Source: DAOTWC01 sp048499435
GTDB lineage: Bacteria; Chloroflexota; Anaerolineae; Aggregatilineales; Phototrophicaceae
DNA length: 64,000 nucleotides
Direction of reading: 5' to 3'
Assembly: GCA_048499435.1 (NCBI GenBank)
Contig: JASNZW010000007.1
Coordinates: 155,113 to 219,112 of the forward strand
The position numbers were made by a program, and so were the translations under genes. Below the pieces are notes generated by a model. The model saw nothing but the letters and a program-made list of their open reading frames with translations. It did no database searches and had not been told where the DNA came from. This document shows positions 51,657 to 60,904 of the stretch, piece after piece (positions within the stretch are counted from its first letter, which is position 1; each line of letters begins with the position of its first letter).

Positions 51657-54056
51657 ATGACCGCGTGGGCCAGTGGGCTGTTGGAGCGGCACTTTGGCAT
51701 GGAGCCTGAACGGGCAGCCGCGCTGCTGCACAGCATCGGCCTGACCGTCGCCTCCATCCTGTTTGTGCTGGTTTCAACCGTGATTGTCGCCGCTGACGCT
51801 CTGCTGGTTGGGCGGGGCGGCGATGCGTTGCAGGTGGGCGACATTATTCAGCAGAACATCCGCGCCCTGCACAGCATCACCTACGTGAGTGAAGTGCTGA
51901 CGCAGCGCAGCCGGGCTGAAAACGCGGCTGCCGTTGCCCCGGTGTATGACCCGCCTGACCCTGAGGTAGCGCGCAAACAGGCGCTGCTGGCCCGCCAGAT
52001 TCTCGATTACATCAAAAATGTGCGGCGCGATTCCTACGGCACGGCGGGCCAGAAAATCGCCGATATTAACGAGATCACCGCGCTCACACTGAGCGAGCCG
52101 GCCGTCCGGCTGATCCTCGAAATGCCAGATGAGACGTGGCAGGCGGTGGATGATCAGATCATCAACGTGCTGGAACGTATCATGCGCGAGCGAATCAAGG
52201 ACAGCGATTTGCCGTCACTGACCGCGCTGCTGCCGACGCAGGTCAGTGTGCGCTTTAACCAGGCCGAAACGGAGATGATTGTCGCCATTCTGGAGGACCT
52301 GGTTCGCCCTAACACGTTTCTCAACCCAGGGGCCACCGAGCAGGCCCGTCTGGCGGCGATTGAGGCGACAGCGCCAATTACGCGCACGTTTGACCGCAAT
52401 GAAATCGTGGTGCGTGAGGGCAAACGCATAGATGAAACCGATTACGAGGCGCTGCAGCAGCTTGGTCTGCTGAAGTCGGAGGATCTGCGCCTGCGGGAGC
52501 TGACGCAGGCTTTCCTGGCGAGCCTGCTGGTTGTGATCGTGACCGGGCTGTATATCGCGCGGACGACCCCGGAGCTGTTTGAAAGCTCGCGTTTTCTGCT
52601 GCTGCTGGCGGTCATTTTCCTGATCGTGCTGCTGGGGGCGCGCATCGTCGGCGCGACGGGGCAGATTTACCTCTACCCGCTGGCGGGGCTGGCGCTGATG
52701 TATGTGGCGCTGGGGCAGCCGCAGTTGGCGCTGATCAGCACGCTGGGGTTAGGGCTGCTGACGGGCATCATGATGGGCGGGCTGCTGGAAATCGCCGCGT
52801 TCGTGTGTTTGGGCGGCGTGATCGGCGCGCTGACGCTGCGGCCTACAGAGCGCCTGAACGGGTTTTTCGTAGCGGGCCTGGTTATTGGCCTGGGCAATAT
52901 CGTTATCGTGACGATTTTCAACCTGGACAGGGTTGATCCGCTGGCTGGCGGCCTGGAGCTTACGGTCCTGGTGGTTTACAGTTTCCTCAACGGCATCCTG
53001 ACGGCGGCGGTGACGATTGCCGGCCTGTATGTGGTGACGCTGCTGTTCAACCTGCCCACCAGCCTGAAGCTCAGCGAGCTGAGCCGGCCCAGCCACACGC
53101 TGCTGCAGCGGCTGCTGCGCGAAGCGCCCGGAACATACCAGCATTCGCTTCAGGTGGCGAACCTGAGCGAACAGGCGGCGCTCGCTATTGGCGCGGACGC
53201 CGAGCTGGTGCGCGTTGCCGCGCTGTATCACGATGTCGGCAAGATGACTAACCCGGCGTTCTTCACCGAAAACCAGGCTTTCGGCAGCGGCAACCCGCAC
53301 GATGTGCTCAACGACCCAACCCGCAGCGCGGCCATCATCATCAGCCACGTGACGGATGGCGCTGAGCTGGCGCGGCAGTACCGGCTGCCAGCCCGCTTCC
53401 GCGATTTTATCCTGGAGCATCACGGCACGACCGAGGTGTACGTTTTCCTGCGCCGCGCGATTGAGCTGGCGGATAACGACGAGTCGGCGGTGGATACCGC
53501 TGAGTTCACGTATCCGGGGCCGCGCCCGCGATCCCGCGAGACTGGGCTGATGATGCTGGCGGATGGCTGTGAAGCGGCGGTGCGCTCGCGCGGGCCGTCC
53601 AGCAAACAGGAAATCTCGGAGATCGTGCAGCAGATTGTTGACCGGCGCATGCAGTCAGGTGAGCTTGACGATTCCGGCCTGACGCTCAGCGACATCAAGG
53701 TTATCCGCGCGACCTTTGTGGAGATGCTGCAGGCGGTGTTCCACCCGCGGATCAATTACCCGCCCGACCTGCGCCAGAAGCGGCCGGGCGAACCTGCGCC
53801 CACCAGCGCCGCGCACCCGGCCAGCAAGGCTGAGGCTGCGCGCACGCCGCCCCTGGAAACCGCCGCGCCGCCCGCTGCCGCGCCAGAGCCGCCGCGCACG
53901 GCGCAGCCGGCCGGGCTGGCGGACGATGAGCTGGACGACGACTCGCCGCTGGCCGAAGTGCCGGCGCTGCCGCGCAGCGGCAAAGCCAACGGCAGGGCCG
54001 AGGCCGCCGACAGTGATGAGCCTGAGCGCGCTGACACACAGGAAGAAGTGGAGTGA
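51657..54056 (+). CDS. 7TM-HD family membrane phosphodiesterase (PgpH-like)
   Basis: This 799-residue protein has an N-terminal membrane helix, a large extracellular 7TMR-HDED domain (about 35-280), seven membrane helices (about 285-470) and a cytoplasmic HD domain with ALYHDVGKMTNPAFF (H525, D526) and AIIISHVTDGAELA. Characterised PgpH proteins hydrolyse the second messenger c-di-AMP. The last 110 residues form a Pro/Ala/Glu-rich tail that most PgpH proteins lack. It is followed by ybeY with a four-base GTGA overlap, and the order yqeY - pgpH - ybeY - dgkA matches Firmicutes synteny, here without phoH between them. Confidence 0.92.
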   Translation: MTAWASGLLERHFGMEPERAAALLHSIGLTVASILFVLVSTVIVAADALLVGRGGDALQVGDIIQQNIRALHSITYVSEVLTQRSRAENAAAVAPVYDPPDPEVARKQALLARQILDYIKNVRRDSYGTAGQKIADINEITALTLSEPAVRLILEMPDETWQAVDDQIINVLERIMRERIKDSDLPSLTALLPTQVSVRFNQAETEMIVAILEDLVRPNTFLNPGATEQARLAAIEATAPITRTFDRNEIVVREGKRIDETDYEALQQLGLLKSEDLRLRELTQAFLASLLVVIVTGLYIARTTPELFESSRFLLLLAVIFLIVLLGARIVGATGQIYLYPLAGLALMYVALGQPQLALISTLGLGLLTGIMMGGLLEIAAFVCLGGVIGALTLRPTERLNGFFVAGLVIGLGNIVIVTIFNLDRVDPLAGGLELTVLVVYSFLNGILTAAVTIAGLYVVTLLFNLPTSLKLSELSRPSHTLLQRLLREAPGTYQHSLQVANLSEQAALAIGADAELVRVAALYHDVGKMTNPAFFTENQAFGSGNPHDVLNDPTRSAAIIISHVTDGAELARQYRLPARFRDFILEHHGTTEVYVFLRRAIELADNDESAVDTAEFTYPGPRPRSRETGLMMLADGCEAAVRSRGPSSKQEISEIVQQIVDRRMQSGELDDSGLTLSDIKVIRATFVEMLQAVFHPRINYPPDLRQKRPGEPAPTSAAHPASKAEAARTPPLETAAPPAAAPEPPRTAQPAGLADDELDDDSPLAEVPALPRSGKANGRAEAADSDEPERADTQEEVE

Positions 54057-54541
54057 CATTTGCGATTGAGGTGCAGAACGACGACGGATACCCCGCCCAC
54101 GCAGCGCAGCTAACGGCGGCGGCGGCGGTTGTGCTAAGCGCGCACGGCGCGCCCGCGGAGGCCGCGCTGACGGTTGTGCTGACCAGCGATGAGGCGGTGG
54201 CGGCGCTCAACCGCCAGTACCGGGGTGTTGACGCCCCCACCGATGTGCTGTCGTTCCCGGCAGCGCCGCTTCCTTTCAGCGTTCCCGATGAGCCGCCGTA
54301 CCTGGGCGACCTGGTGATCGCTTACCCTTATGCGGCGGCGCAGGCGGCGGCCCTGGGGCATGCGCTGGATGACAGCCTGGCGCTGCTGGTCGTGCACGGC
54401 ACGCTGCATCTGCTGGGCTACGATCACGGCAGCGCGGACAGCCGCGCGGCGATGTGGGCCGCGCAGGCGCGCGCGCTTGACGCGCTTAATATCTCGGCAG
54501 ATATTGTGCCGGCCCTGGAGGACAGCGCACATGGCGAATGA
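54053..54541 (+). CDS. ybeY: Endoribonuclease YbeY
   Basis: This 162-residue zinc-dependent single-strand RNase acts in 16S rRNA 3' maturation and ribosome quality control. The metal motif is HGTLHLLGYDHG (three His). The upstream LNRQYRGVDAPTDVLSFP is the family signature. The start is GTG at 54053, overlapping the HD gene by four bases. Its own end overlaps dgkA by 11 bases. Confidence 0.95.
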   Translation: MTFAIEVQNDDGYPAHAAQLTAAAAVVLSAHGAPAEAALTVVLTSDEAVAALNRQYRGVDAPTDVLSFPAAPLPFSVPDEPPYLGDLVIAYPYAAAQAAALGHALDDSLALLVVHGTLHLLGYDHGSADSRAAMWAAQARALDALNISADIVPALEDSAHGE

Positions 54542-54980
54542 TTCGCAGGCGCGCCGCTTTATGGCTGAACTCACCAGCACCATGAAAATTGACCCCAACG
54601 CCTTCAGCCCGAAAACCAGCGCCAGCCGGCTGGACAGCCTGAGCTATGCGCTGGCGGGGTGGTTATATATGCTGCGCTGGCAGAAGAACACGCGTATCCA
54701 GGCGGCGGCAACCGCGCTGGTGACGGCGCTGGCGCTGTGGCTGCAAATTGACTTTGCGGGGCTGGCGCTGCTGGTGCTGGCAATCGCGATGGTGTGGATG
54801 GCGGAATTTATCAACGCGGCTGTTGAGGCGGCCATTAACCTGTCAGCGCCCCAGGTTCACCCGATGGCAAAGGTGGGCAAGGACGTCGCTTCGGCGGCGG
54901 TGCTGCTGGGGGCGGTCGCCGCCGCGCTGGTTGGCCTGCTGATTTTAGGGCCGCCGCTGCTGGCGCGGCTGGCCGGTTAG
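54531..54980 (+). CDS. dgkA: Diacylglycerol/undecaprenol kinase family protein
   Basis: This 149-residue small membrane kinase of the DgkA family has three membrane helices and the signature MVWMAEFINAAVEAAINLSA with HPMAKVGKDVASAAVLL. Gram-positive type members phosphorylate undecaprenol. I start it at the ATG at 54531 (MANDSQARRFMAELTST), inside the end of ybeY. The N-terminus is about 35 residues longer than the minimal enzyme. Confidence 0.92.
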   Translation: MANDSQARRFMAELTSTMKIDPNAFSPKTSASRLDSLSYALAGWLYMLRWQKNTRIQAAATALVTALALWLQIDFAGLALLVLAIAMVWMAEFINAAVEAAINLSAPQVHPMAKVGKDVASAAVLLGAVAAALVGLLILGPPLLARLAG

Positions 54981-55034
54981 CGCCGCGCCGCAACACCGAA
55001 CTAGTGCCGTACATGTTAAGAGGGAAACTGGCCT

Positions 55035-56237
55035 GTGTTTGACGATTACCCGCCACCAGAGACGCCGGAAGCGACCGACGCTTCTGAGCCGGAACACGAA
55101 CCTGATCCGCAGAGCCGCAGCGGCAAAGCGCGCGAGCGCCAGCGGCGGCGCCGCGAACGCCAGGCCGGCACAGAGACCAGCCGGCGCGGCCCGGCGCAGA
55201 TCAACCCGCCCCGCAGCGTTACGCTGCCGCGTTTCAACCTGGCGCTTACGCGCGGCCGCCTGCTGCTGTTTATAGGCGGCGCGGCGGCTTTTATCGTTGT
55301 GGTGATTGCCCTGATTGGGCAGTTGAAGGAGCCGGAAGCGGTTTTAGCGCCTAACGCTGTGTGGCTGGGCACCGGGTGGACCTATGAGCTGCAGGAGCTG
55401 GACGATATTGATGATCTGGCTGCGCGCTTACAGGATTTCGATATCGGGACGGTTTACGCCTGGGTGAGCTGGCTTCAGGAGGACGGAAGCTGGCGCGGCG
55501 CGGAGAACTTCGGCGCGGTGGGGGCGTTCGCCAAGGGATTGAAAAACGCCTACCCGGAGTCGCGCGTTCTGGGGTGGGTCAGCTTCCCGGTGAACATGGG
55601 CGAAAACAACTACCGGCTGGACGACGAAACACTTCAGCAGGATATCGCTGACTTCAGCGCACGGGTGGTCAACGACCTGGGCTTTGACGGCGTGTTCCTG
55701 AACGTCGAGCCGGTGTGGGATGGCGATGAAAATTTCCTCGCGCTGCTGCGCAAGGTGCGCGCCAGCGTGGGCGAGAACGTGCCGATCGCGGTGGCTGTCC
55801 CGCCCGATTGGAGTCCGGTGGGGGCGGGCATTCCGGTCCCGCCGCTGATCGTGCCGGGGACTATCTGGACGACTGAATACAAGCAGAGCGTGGCGCTGCT
55901 GGTGGATGAGATGGCGATCATGGCGTATAACAGCGGCCTGGGCGACGCTGACGATTATGCCGCGTGGACGGCCTACCAGGTCAAGGCGTTCGCGGGGGCG
56001 CTGGACCCGCTGGGCGAAGGCACGGTGCTCGTGCTGGGGATTCCAACTTATGACGCTGAGCCGCCGGGCCATGACCCGGCGGTCGAGAATATCCGTTCGG
56101 CGGTGCGCGGCGTGCTCGCCGGGCTGGAGCAGGCAGGCGCCGCCGCCCGCCTGGTGCGCGGGCTGGCAATTTATGCTGACTGGACCACCGACGACACGGA
56201 ATGGCAGCAGTTCAGGGCGGACTGGGTGAACCGATAA
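55035..56237 (+). CDS. Membrane-anchored GH18-like TIM-barrel protein
   Basis: This 400-residue protein has an 80-residue charged cytoplasmic N-terminus, one membrane helix (LLLFIGGAAAFIVVVIALIG, about 77-96) and an outside domain. That domain has LGFDGVFLNVEPVWDGDENF, which resembles the DGxxxDxE strand of GH18 family barrels, and later EMAIMAYNSGLGDADDYAAW. An E is at the acid position, but the full DxxDxDxE motif is not met, so catalysis is uncertain. Start is GTG at 55035. A GC-rich inverted repeat follows its stop. Confidence 0.72.
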   Translation: MFDDYPPPETPEATDASEPEHEPDPQSRSGKARERQRRRRERQAGTETSRRGPAQINPPRSVTLPRFNLALTRGRLLLFIGGAAAFIVVVIALIGQLKEPEAVLAPNAVWLGTGWTYELQELDDIDDLAARLQDFDIGTVYAWVSWLQEDGSWRGAENFGAVGAFAKGLKNAYPESRVLGWVSFPVNMGENNYRLDDETLQQDIADFSARVVNDLGFDGVFLNVEPVWDGDENFLALLRKVRASVGENVPIAVAVPPDWSPVGAGIPVPPLIVPGTIWTTEYKQSVALLVDEMAIMAYNSGLGDADDYAAWTAYQVKAFAGALDPLGEGTVLVLGIPTYDAEPPGHDPAVENIRSAVRGVLAGLEQAGAAARLVRGLAIYADWTTDDTEWQQFRADWVNR

Positions 56238-56265
56238 GCGCCGGGGCGCGGACACGCCCCGGCGC
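56238..56265. terminator. Bidirectional hairpin between convergent genes
   Basis: GCGCCGGGGCG / CGCCCCGGCGC is an 11-bp perfect stem with a 6-nt loop between two converging stop codons. There is no T-run on either side, so termination may be partial or Rho-aided. Confidence 0.6.
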
Positions 56266-56277
56266 AGCCTGTCACGC

Positions 56278-57645
56278 TCAGCGCTGGCCGACTTCCTGGA
56301 AGAACTGGATGGCGGTGGCGATGCCCCGGTGGAACATCTCCACGTTGAAATGCTCGTTAGGGCCGTGCGCGCCGTCGCCGGTCAGGCCGAAGCCGAGCAG
56401 GACGACGGGCACGCCTAGCTGACTCTGAAAATCGGCCACAATCGGGATGCTGCCGCCGCCGCGAATAAAGATCGGCGGCGCGCCCCAGCCCTTTTCGTAG
56501 GCGGCGACGGCGGCCTGCATGGCCGGGGTGTTGATGTCAGTGAACGCCGGTTCGCCGGTGTGCAGCAGGCGCAGCTCGCTGTGAACGGTTGCCGGTGTGA
56601 TGCGCGCCACGTGATCGCGCACCAGCTCGTAAATATGCTGCGGGTTTTGGTTGGCGACCAGGCGGCAGCTTATCTTCGCCAGCGCGCGCGCCGGCAGCAC
56701 CGTCTTGGCCCCTTCGCCGTAGAAGCCGCTGGCCATGCCGTTGATTTCCAGCGTGGGGCGCGCGCCGATGCGCTCCTCGATGCTGTAACCGGCCTCGCCC
56801 CAGGGGGTGTCGGCCCCGGTCTCGCGCCGCCAGACGGCCTCGGTCATGCCGCGCTGGTTAAGCGCTGCGCGCTCTTCAGCGGTGAGCGGCAGCACGTCGT
56901 CGTAGAACCCAGGGACGGAAACGCTGCCATCCGGGTTGTGCAGCGCCGCGATAATCTCCGCGAGCGCCTGGGCCGGGTTGTGAACTGAGCCGCCGTAAGC
57001 GCCGCTGTGCAGGTCGTGCGCCGGCCCCCACACATGCAGTTCCATGTAGGTCAGCCCGCGCAGGCTGTAGCAGATTGCCGGCTGGTTGATGGCGGGCATG
57101 CCGGTGTCGGAGATGACGCAGACATCTGCCCGCAGGCGCGCCTTGTTTTCGCGCACGAAGGCGCCCAGGTGGACGGAAGAAATCTCCTCCTCACCCTCCA
57201 CGATGAACCTGAGGTTCACAGGCGCGCCGCCGGTTGCCAGCAGCGCCTGGGCCGCTTTGACCTGGGCCAGCACCTGCCCTTTGTCGTCGGACGCGCCGCG
57301 CGCGTAAATAAAGCCGTCGCGGACGACCGGCTCGAACGGGTCGCTGTCCCAGCCGTCAGCCATTTCCGCCGGCTGCACATCGTAATGGCCGTAGACCAGC
57401 ACGGTCGGCGCGTCCGGGCCAGCCTTCAGCCACTCGGCGTAGACGATGGGATGGCCGCCGGTGGGAATCACCTCTACCTGCTCGAAACCTGCCTGGCGCA
57501 TGTTGTCGGCCAGCCAGGCGGCGGCGCGCCGCACGTCGGCGGCGCGTTCAGGCAGGGTGCTCACGCTGGGGATGCGGATAAAGTCGAAAAGCTGGTTCAG
57601 GAAAGCTTCACTGTGCTGGCGGGCGAACTCGTGCGGGCTGCTCAA
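56278..57645 (-). CDS. M20 family dipeptidase
   Basis: This 455-residue zinc peptidase is of the M20/M25/M40 family (CNDP/PepV-like dipeptidase). Ligand motifs are VYGHYDVQPAE (His, Asp), VEGEEEISSVH with the catalytic Glu, CVISDTGMPA, and the C-terminal GDGAHGPNEHFNVEMFHRG (His). A dimerisation domain lies between. I place the start at a TTG at 57645, because TAAGGAG sits seven bases upstream and homology begins there; a longer frame runs to 57918 but overlaps the next gene. It is cytoplasmic. It lies 28 bases after the oxidoreductase gene. Confidence 0.93.
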   Translation of the reverse strand: MSSPHEFARQHSEAFLNQLFDFIRIPSVSTLPERAADVRRAAAWLADNMRQAGFEQVEVIPTGGHPIVYAEWLKAGPDAPTVLVYGHYDVQPAEMADGWDSDPFEPVVRDGFIYARGASDDKGQVLAQVKAAQALLATGGAPVNLRFIVEGEEEISSVHLGAFVRENKARLRADVCVISDTGMPAINQPAICYSLRGLTYMELHVWGPAHDLHSGAYGGSVHNPAQALAEIIAALHNPDGSVSVPGFYDDVLPLTAEERAALNQRGMTEAVWRRETGADTPWGEAGYSIEERIGARPTLEINGMASGFYGEGAKTVLPARALAKISCRLVANQNPQHIYELVRDHVARITPATVHSELRLLHTGEPAFTDINTPAMQAAVAAYEKGWGAPPIFIRGGGSIPIVADFQSQLGVPVVLLGFGLTGDGAHGPNEHFNVEMFHRGIATAIQFFQEVGQR

Positions 57646-57673
57646 GCGGCTGCTCCTTAGCGTGCGGATAAGT

Positions 57674-58699
57674 TCAGCGGGCGCAGAAGACGGCTGCGGC
57701 GTTCTTCCACAGCATCTGCCGTTCTGAATCGTGAGGGTCGAAGGGGAAATAATAGCCTGCCCGGTCGAGCAGGCCCGCGTAGCGCTGCTGGACCTTGTGG
57801 GCCAGTTCCTCAGGCGCGCCGATAACGGCGAACTCTGCCAGCATGTCGTCGCTGATGCGGTCGCCCATTTCGTGCCAGCGGCCTTCGCGCGCCATCTGTG
57901 TGAGTTCGACGCGCACATCAGACCAGCCGTGCAGGTCCATCACCGCGGCGTAGCTGGGCGTGCTGGCGTAGAAGGCGATCTGTGAGCGTACCAGCGCGGC
58001 GCTGCTGCGAACTTCCTGGTCGTCGCGCCCAGGCACGACAAAAACGGCACAGTTCAGGCTGATGTCGCTGCGGCGGCGGCCGGCCTGCTGCGCGCCTGCC
58101 TCAACTGCCGGGATGATAACCTCGCGCAGGTAGCGCGGCGTGTGGAACGAATGCACGTGGAACCCCTGGCATAGTTCGCCGGCCAGGCGGCACAGGCCCT
58201 CGTTGACACCGGCGATGTATACCGGGATGTCGGGTTGGCTGATAGGGCCGGGCGAGAAGAAGGGCGTCATCAGCGTGAATTTATACTGCTCACCCTGATA
58301 GCGCAGCGGCCCGCCGGTTTGCCATGACTGCCAGATAGCGCGCAGCGCCTCGATATATTCGCGCAGGCGCGGGACGGGCGCGCTCCAGGGGGTGCTGAAG
58401 CGGTGAACGATGTGCGCCTTGATCTGTGTGCCCAGCCCCAGGATAAAGCGCCCGTTCGACTGCGCCGCCAGGTCCCAGGCGAGCTGGGCGGTCACCATTG
58501 GGCTGCGGGGAAAGGCGACGGCGATAGCCGTCCCCACCATGATGCGGCTGGTCGCGCCGGCGGCGTGAGTAAGGGGTAAAAACGGGTTATGGGCGGTTTC
58601 AGCGGTCCACAGGCCGTCGAAACCGTAATCTTCAACCGCGCGCGCCAGCCCGGCGGCCTCGTTCAACCCCTGAGGGAAAATCGTCACGTCAAATTTCAT
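57674..58699 (-). CDS. LLM-class flavin/F420-dependent oxidoreductase
   Basis: This 341-residue luciferase-like TIM-barrel oxidoreductase has VEDYGFDGLWTAETAHNPFL, TAIAVAFPRSPMVTAQLAWD, FILGLGTQIKAHI, and PDIPVYIAGVNEGLCRLAGE. F420-dependent members are common in Chloroflexota and Actinobacteria, but the cofactor cannot be fixed from sequence. Start is the ATG at 58699. It is co-directional with the M20 peptidase. Confidence 0.88.
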   Translation of the reverse strand: MKFDVTIFPQGLNEAAGLARAVEDYGFDGLWTAETAHNPFLPLTHAAGATSRIMVGTAIAVAFPRSPMVTAQLAWDLAAQSNGRFILGLGTQIKAHIVHRFSTPWSAPVPRLREYIEALRAIWQSWQTGGPLRYQGEQYKFTLMTPFFSPGPISQPDIPVYIAGVNEGLCRLAGELCQGFHVHSFHTPRYLREVIIPAVEAGAQQAGRRRSDISLNCAVFVVPGRDDQEVRSSAALVRSQIAFYASTPSYAAVMDLHGWSDVRVELTQMAREGRWHEMGDRISDDMLAEFAVIGAPEELAHKVQQRYAGLLDRAGYYFPFDPHDSERQMLWKNAAAVFCAR

Positions 58700-58794
58700 G
58701 GGCAAGAAACCTTTTTCGATTTTAAACGTTAGTGTTATTGAGAAATGGATTATAACGAACGCTGCCTCAGACGGCCAGCGGGGAACTGTTGTGC

Positions 58795-58800
58795 TATAAT
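58795..58800 (+). promoter_or_regulatory. Extended -10 promoter of phosphatase operon
   Basis: TGCTATAAT gives a consensus -10 with the TGn extension, so a strong -35 is not needed. It lies 36 bases before the ATG at 58837. Confidence 0.55.
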
Positions 58801-58836
58801 TTAAGGGGTTTGTCGGATCAGAGCATTGAGCGCATT

Positions 58837-60117
58837 ATGACCGAACACCCAACGCTCAACCGCTTCAGCGCTGAGCATCTGCGGGCGCTGCTGGAGATCG
58901 CGCACACGCTTAATTCCAGCCTGGATTTCGATGAGGTGCTGAACCGGGCGATGAACTCGGTGATGCGCATCACACAAGCGGAGCGCGGCGTGCTGATGAT
59001 CGCGGATGGCGGCACGGACGCGCTGGAAATTCGGGTGGCGCGCGGGCTGGACAGCGTGGAACTGGACGAAGCCCAGGCTTACAGCCGCACGATTGTGAAC
59101 CAGGTGATCGCGACGCGCGAAACGCTGCTCACCAACAACGCCATGTTCGACAGCCGCTACCAGCCGGGCGAGAGCATTATTGTGCGCGGCCTGCGCGCGA
59201 TCCTCTGCGCGCCGATGGTGGTTAAGGACCGGCTGATAGGGCTGGTATATGTGGATTCTTCGATGCGCACCGGCGTTTTCAGCGAGGCCGACCGTGACCT
59301 GCTGACGGCGGTGGCGGCGCAGGCGGGGATCGCCATTGAGAACGCGCGCCTGTACGCCGTCGCGGTTGAGAAGGGCCGGCTGGAGCGTGAGCTGCAAATG
59401 GCGCGCGAAATCCAGGAATCGCTGCTGCCGCGCCAGCTTCCACGGCTGGCGGGCTGGGACATAAGCGCGGTGTGGCACGCGGCGCGCGAAATGGCGGGCG
59501 ATTTCTACGATACTTTCGCGCTGGCGGACGGCGCGCTGGGCGTCGTCGTGGCGGATGTGTCGGATAAGGGCGCGCCGGCGGCGCTGTTTATGGCGGCTGC
59601 GCGCAGCTTCATTCGCGGCCAGGCGTTCGCAGGCCACTCGCCGCTGGGGACGCTGAGCCTGGCGAACGATCTGATGGCGGAGGATGCCGACAGCGGCATG
59701 TTTGTCACGGCCTGTTACAGCGTGTTTTACCCTGATGGACGGTGCGTGAGCGTCAACGCGGGGCACAACCCGCCGCTGCTCTACCGCCGCGCCGAACACG
59801 CGGTTAGCGCGCTGCCGCCGGGCGGGCGGGCGCTGGGGTGGTTTAAAGCCAACCCGCTGCGCGAAACGGGCGTTGACCTTAAGCCGGGCGATATACTGGT
59901 CTGTTTTACTGACGGGTTGGTTGAGGCGGAGAACGGCGCTGGCGCGGCGTATGGCCTGGCGCGCGCGGAACGCGCGCTGCTGGCGGCTGCTGGCGAGCCG
60001 GCGGCAGCGGTGCTGGAAAGCGTGATCGCGGACGTAGAGGCCTTCTGCGCTGGCCGGCCGCTGCTCGACGATCTGACGGTGGTCGTTGTTCGCTTTGAAG
60101 GGCAGAGTAAGGGGTGA
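58837..60117 (+). CDS. GAF - PP2C (SpoIIE/RsbU-type) serine phosphatase
   Basis: This 426-residue cytoplasmic protein starts at the ATG at 58837 (MTEHPTLNRFSAEHL). A GAF sensor domain covers about 30-180 (NSSLDFDEVLNRAMNSVMRI, RGLRAILCAPMVVKDRLIGL). A short coiled-coil linker (LERELQMAREIQESLLPRQL) leads to a PP2C phosphatase domain. The metal Asp residues lie in EMAGDFYDTF, VVADVSDKGAPAALFMA and LVCFTDGLVEAENGAG. The arrangement is that of RsbU/RsbP regulators, which control sigma factors through anti-sigma antagonists. It is followed four bases later by the AmaP-like gene. Confidence 0.92.
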   Translation: MTEHPTLNRFSAEHLRALLEIAHTLNSSLDFDEVLNRAMNSVMRITQAERGVLMIADGGTDALEIRVARGLDSVELDEAQAYSRTIVNQVIATRETLLTNNAMFDSRYQPGESIIVRGLRAILCAPMVVKDRLIGLVYVDSSMRTGVFSEADRDLLTAVAAQAGIAIENARLYAVAVEKGRLERELQMAREIQESLLPRQLPRLAGWDISAVWHAAREMAGDFYDTFALADGALGVVVADVSDKGAPAALFMAAARSFIRGQAFAGHSPLGTLSLANDLMAEDADSGMFVTACYSVFYPDGRCVSVNAGHNPPLLYRRAEHAVSALPPGGRALGWFKANPLRETGVDLKPGDILVCFTDGLVEAENGAGAAYGLARAERALLAAAGEPAAAVLESVIADVEAFCAGRPLLDDLTVVVVRFEGQSKG

Positions 60118-60121
60118 TATC

Positions 60122-60895
60122 GTGAAGTTTCTTAAAAACGCAGCGGTTGTCATAGCTGGCGTGCTGGTGCTGGCGGTAATAACCGTGCTGCTGCTCGCGC
60201 CGGACACGGTGAGCCGCGCGTTCGCCAGCATCAGCGAGATAAACATCGCGCTGCGGGCGGCGGTGATGGTGGCGCTGAACGCGCTGGTGCTACTGCTGAT
60301 GTATCTGCGGGTCCGCAGGCGCGGCGTGCCGGTTGAGGGGCTGGTCGTGCAGGCGCAGGGCGCCCTGGCGAACGTCGAGGTTGAGTCGGTGCGCGTGATT
60401 GTCCTGGACGCCGTTAACGATGTGCCGGGCGTGCTCTCGTCAGAGGCGGTGATCAGGGCGGTGCATGGCCAGGCTGACATTCAGATGGACGTGAACATCG
60501 CCAGCGCGGCGGTGAATATCCCACAGAAGCAGAAAGAGATCAACCGGGTGCTGCGCCAGGTGATTAACAAGCAGCTTGGCCTGCGCATGCACGGCAGGCC
60601 GCGCGTTAACATCCGCCTGGAAGGGCCAGTGTCTACCGCGCAGACGAAGGAACCGACCTCGGCCCCAGCCCTCGTCGTCAGTCCGCCGCCAGCGGAGAAA
60701 CTGCCGGCGGAGAAACTGCCGGCGAGCAAACCGGCGGCGGAGGCAGAACCGCCAGCGCCGCCCGCCGCCAGCGCGGATGAACCAACGACGGGCCTCAGCG
60801 CCGCTGAAAGCGGCGAATTCGGTTTAAACGACGACTGGCTGAGCAGCCACCTGCGCGGCGGCGGCAAAGAGGGCGACAAAACTGAACAGGGGTAG
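60122..60895 (+). CDS. AmaP/Asp23-like membrane protein
   Basis: This 257-residue protein starts at the GTG at 60122, with AAGGGG seven bases upstream. Two membrane helices (VVIAGVLVLAVITVLLLAP, and AAVMVALNALVLLLMYLRV) precede an Asp23-like domain (VESVRVIVLDAVNDVPGVLS, ADIQMDVNIASAAVNIPQKQ). A Pro/Ala/Glu-rich tail holds the duplicate PPAEKLPAEKLPASK. AmaP anchors the alkaline shock protein Asp23 at the membrane in Gram-positives. It is immediately coupled to the GAF-PP2C phosphatase, which suggests envelope stress control. Confidence 0.78.
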   Translation: MKFLKNAAVVIAGVLVLAVITVLLLAPDTVSRAFASISEINIALRAAVMVALNALVLLLMYLRVRRRGVPVEGLVVQAQGALANVEVESVRVIVLDAVNDVPGVLSSEAVIRAVHGQADIQMDVNIASAAVNIPQKQKEINRVLRQVINKQLGLRMHGRPRVNIRLEGPVSTAQTKEPTSAPALVVSPPPAEKLPAEKLPASKPAAEAEPPAPPAASADEPTTGLSAAESGEFGLNDDWLSSHLRGGGKEGDKTEQG

Positions 60896-60904
60896 GCGGG
60901 CTGA

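Noticed and set aside
58801..60480. Minus-strand frame of 559 codons opposite the PP2C phosphatase
   Set aside because: It is antisense to two clear genes and has no family features.
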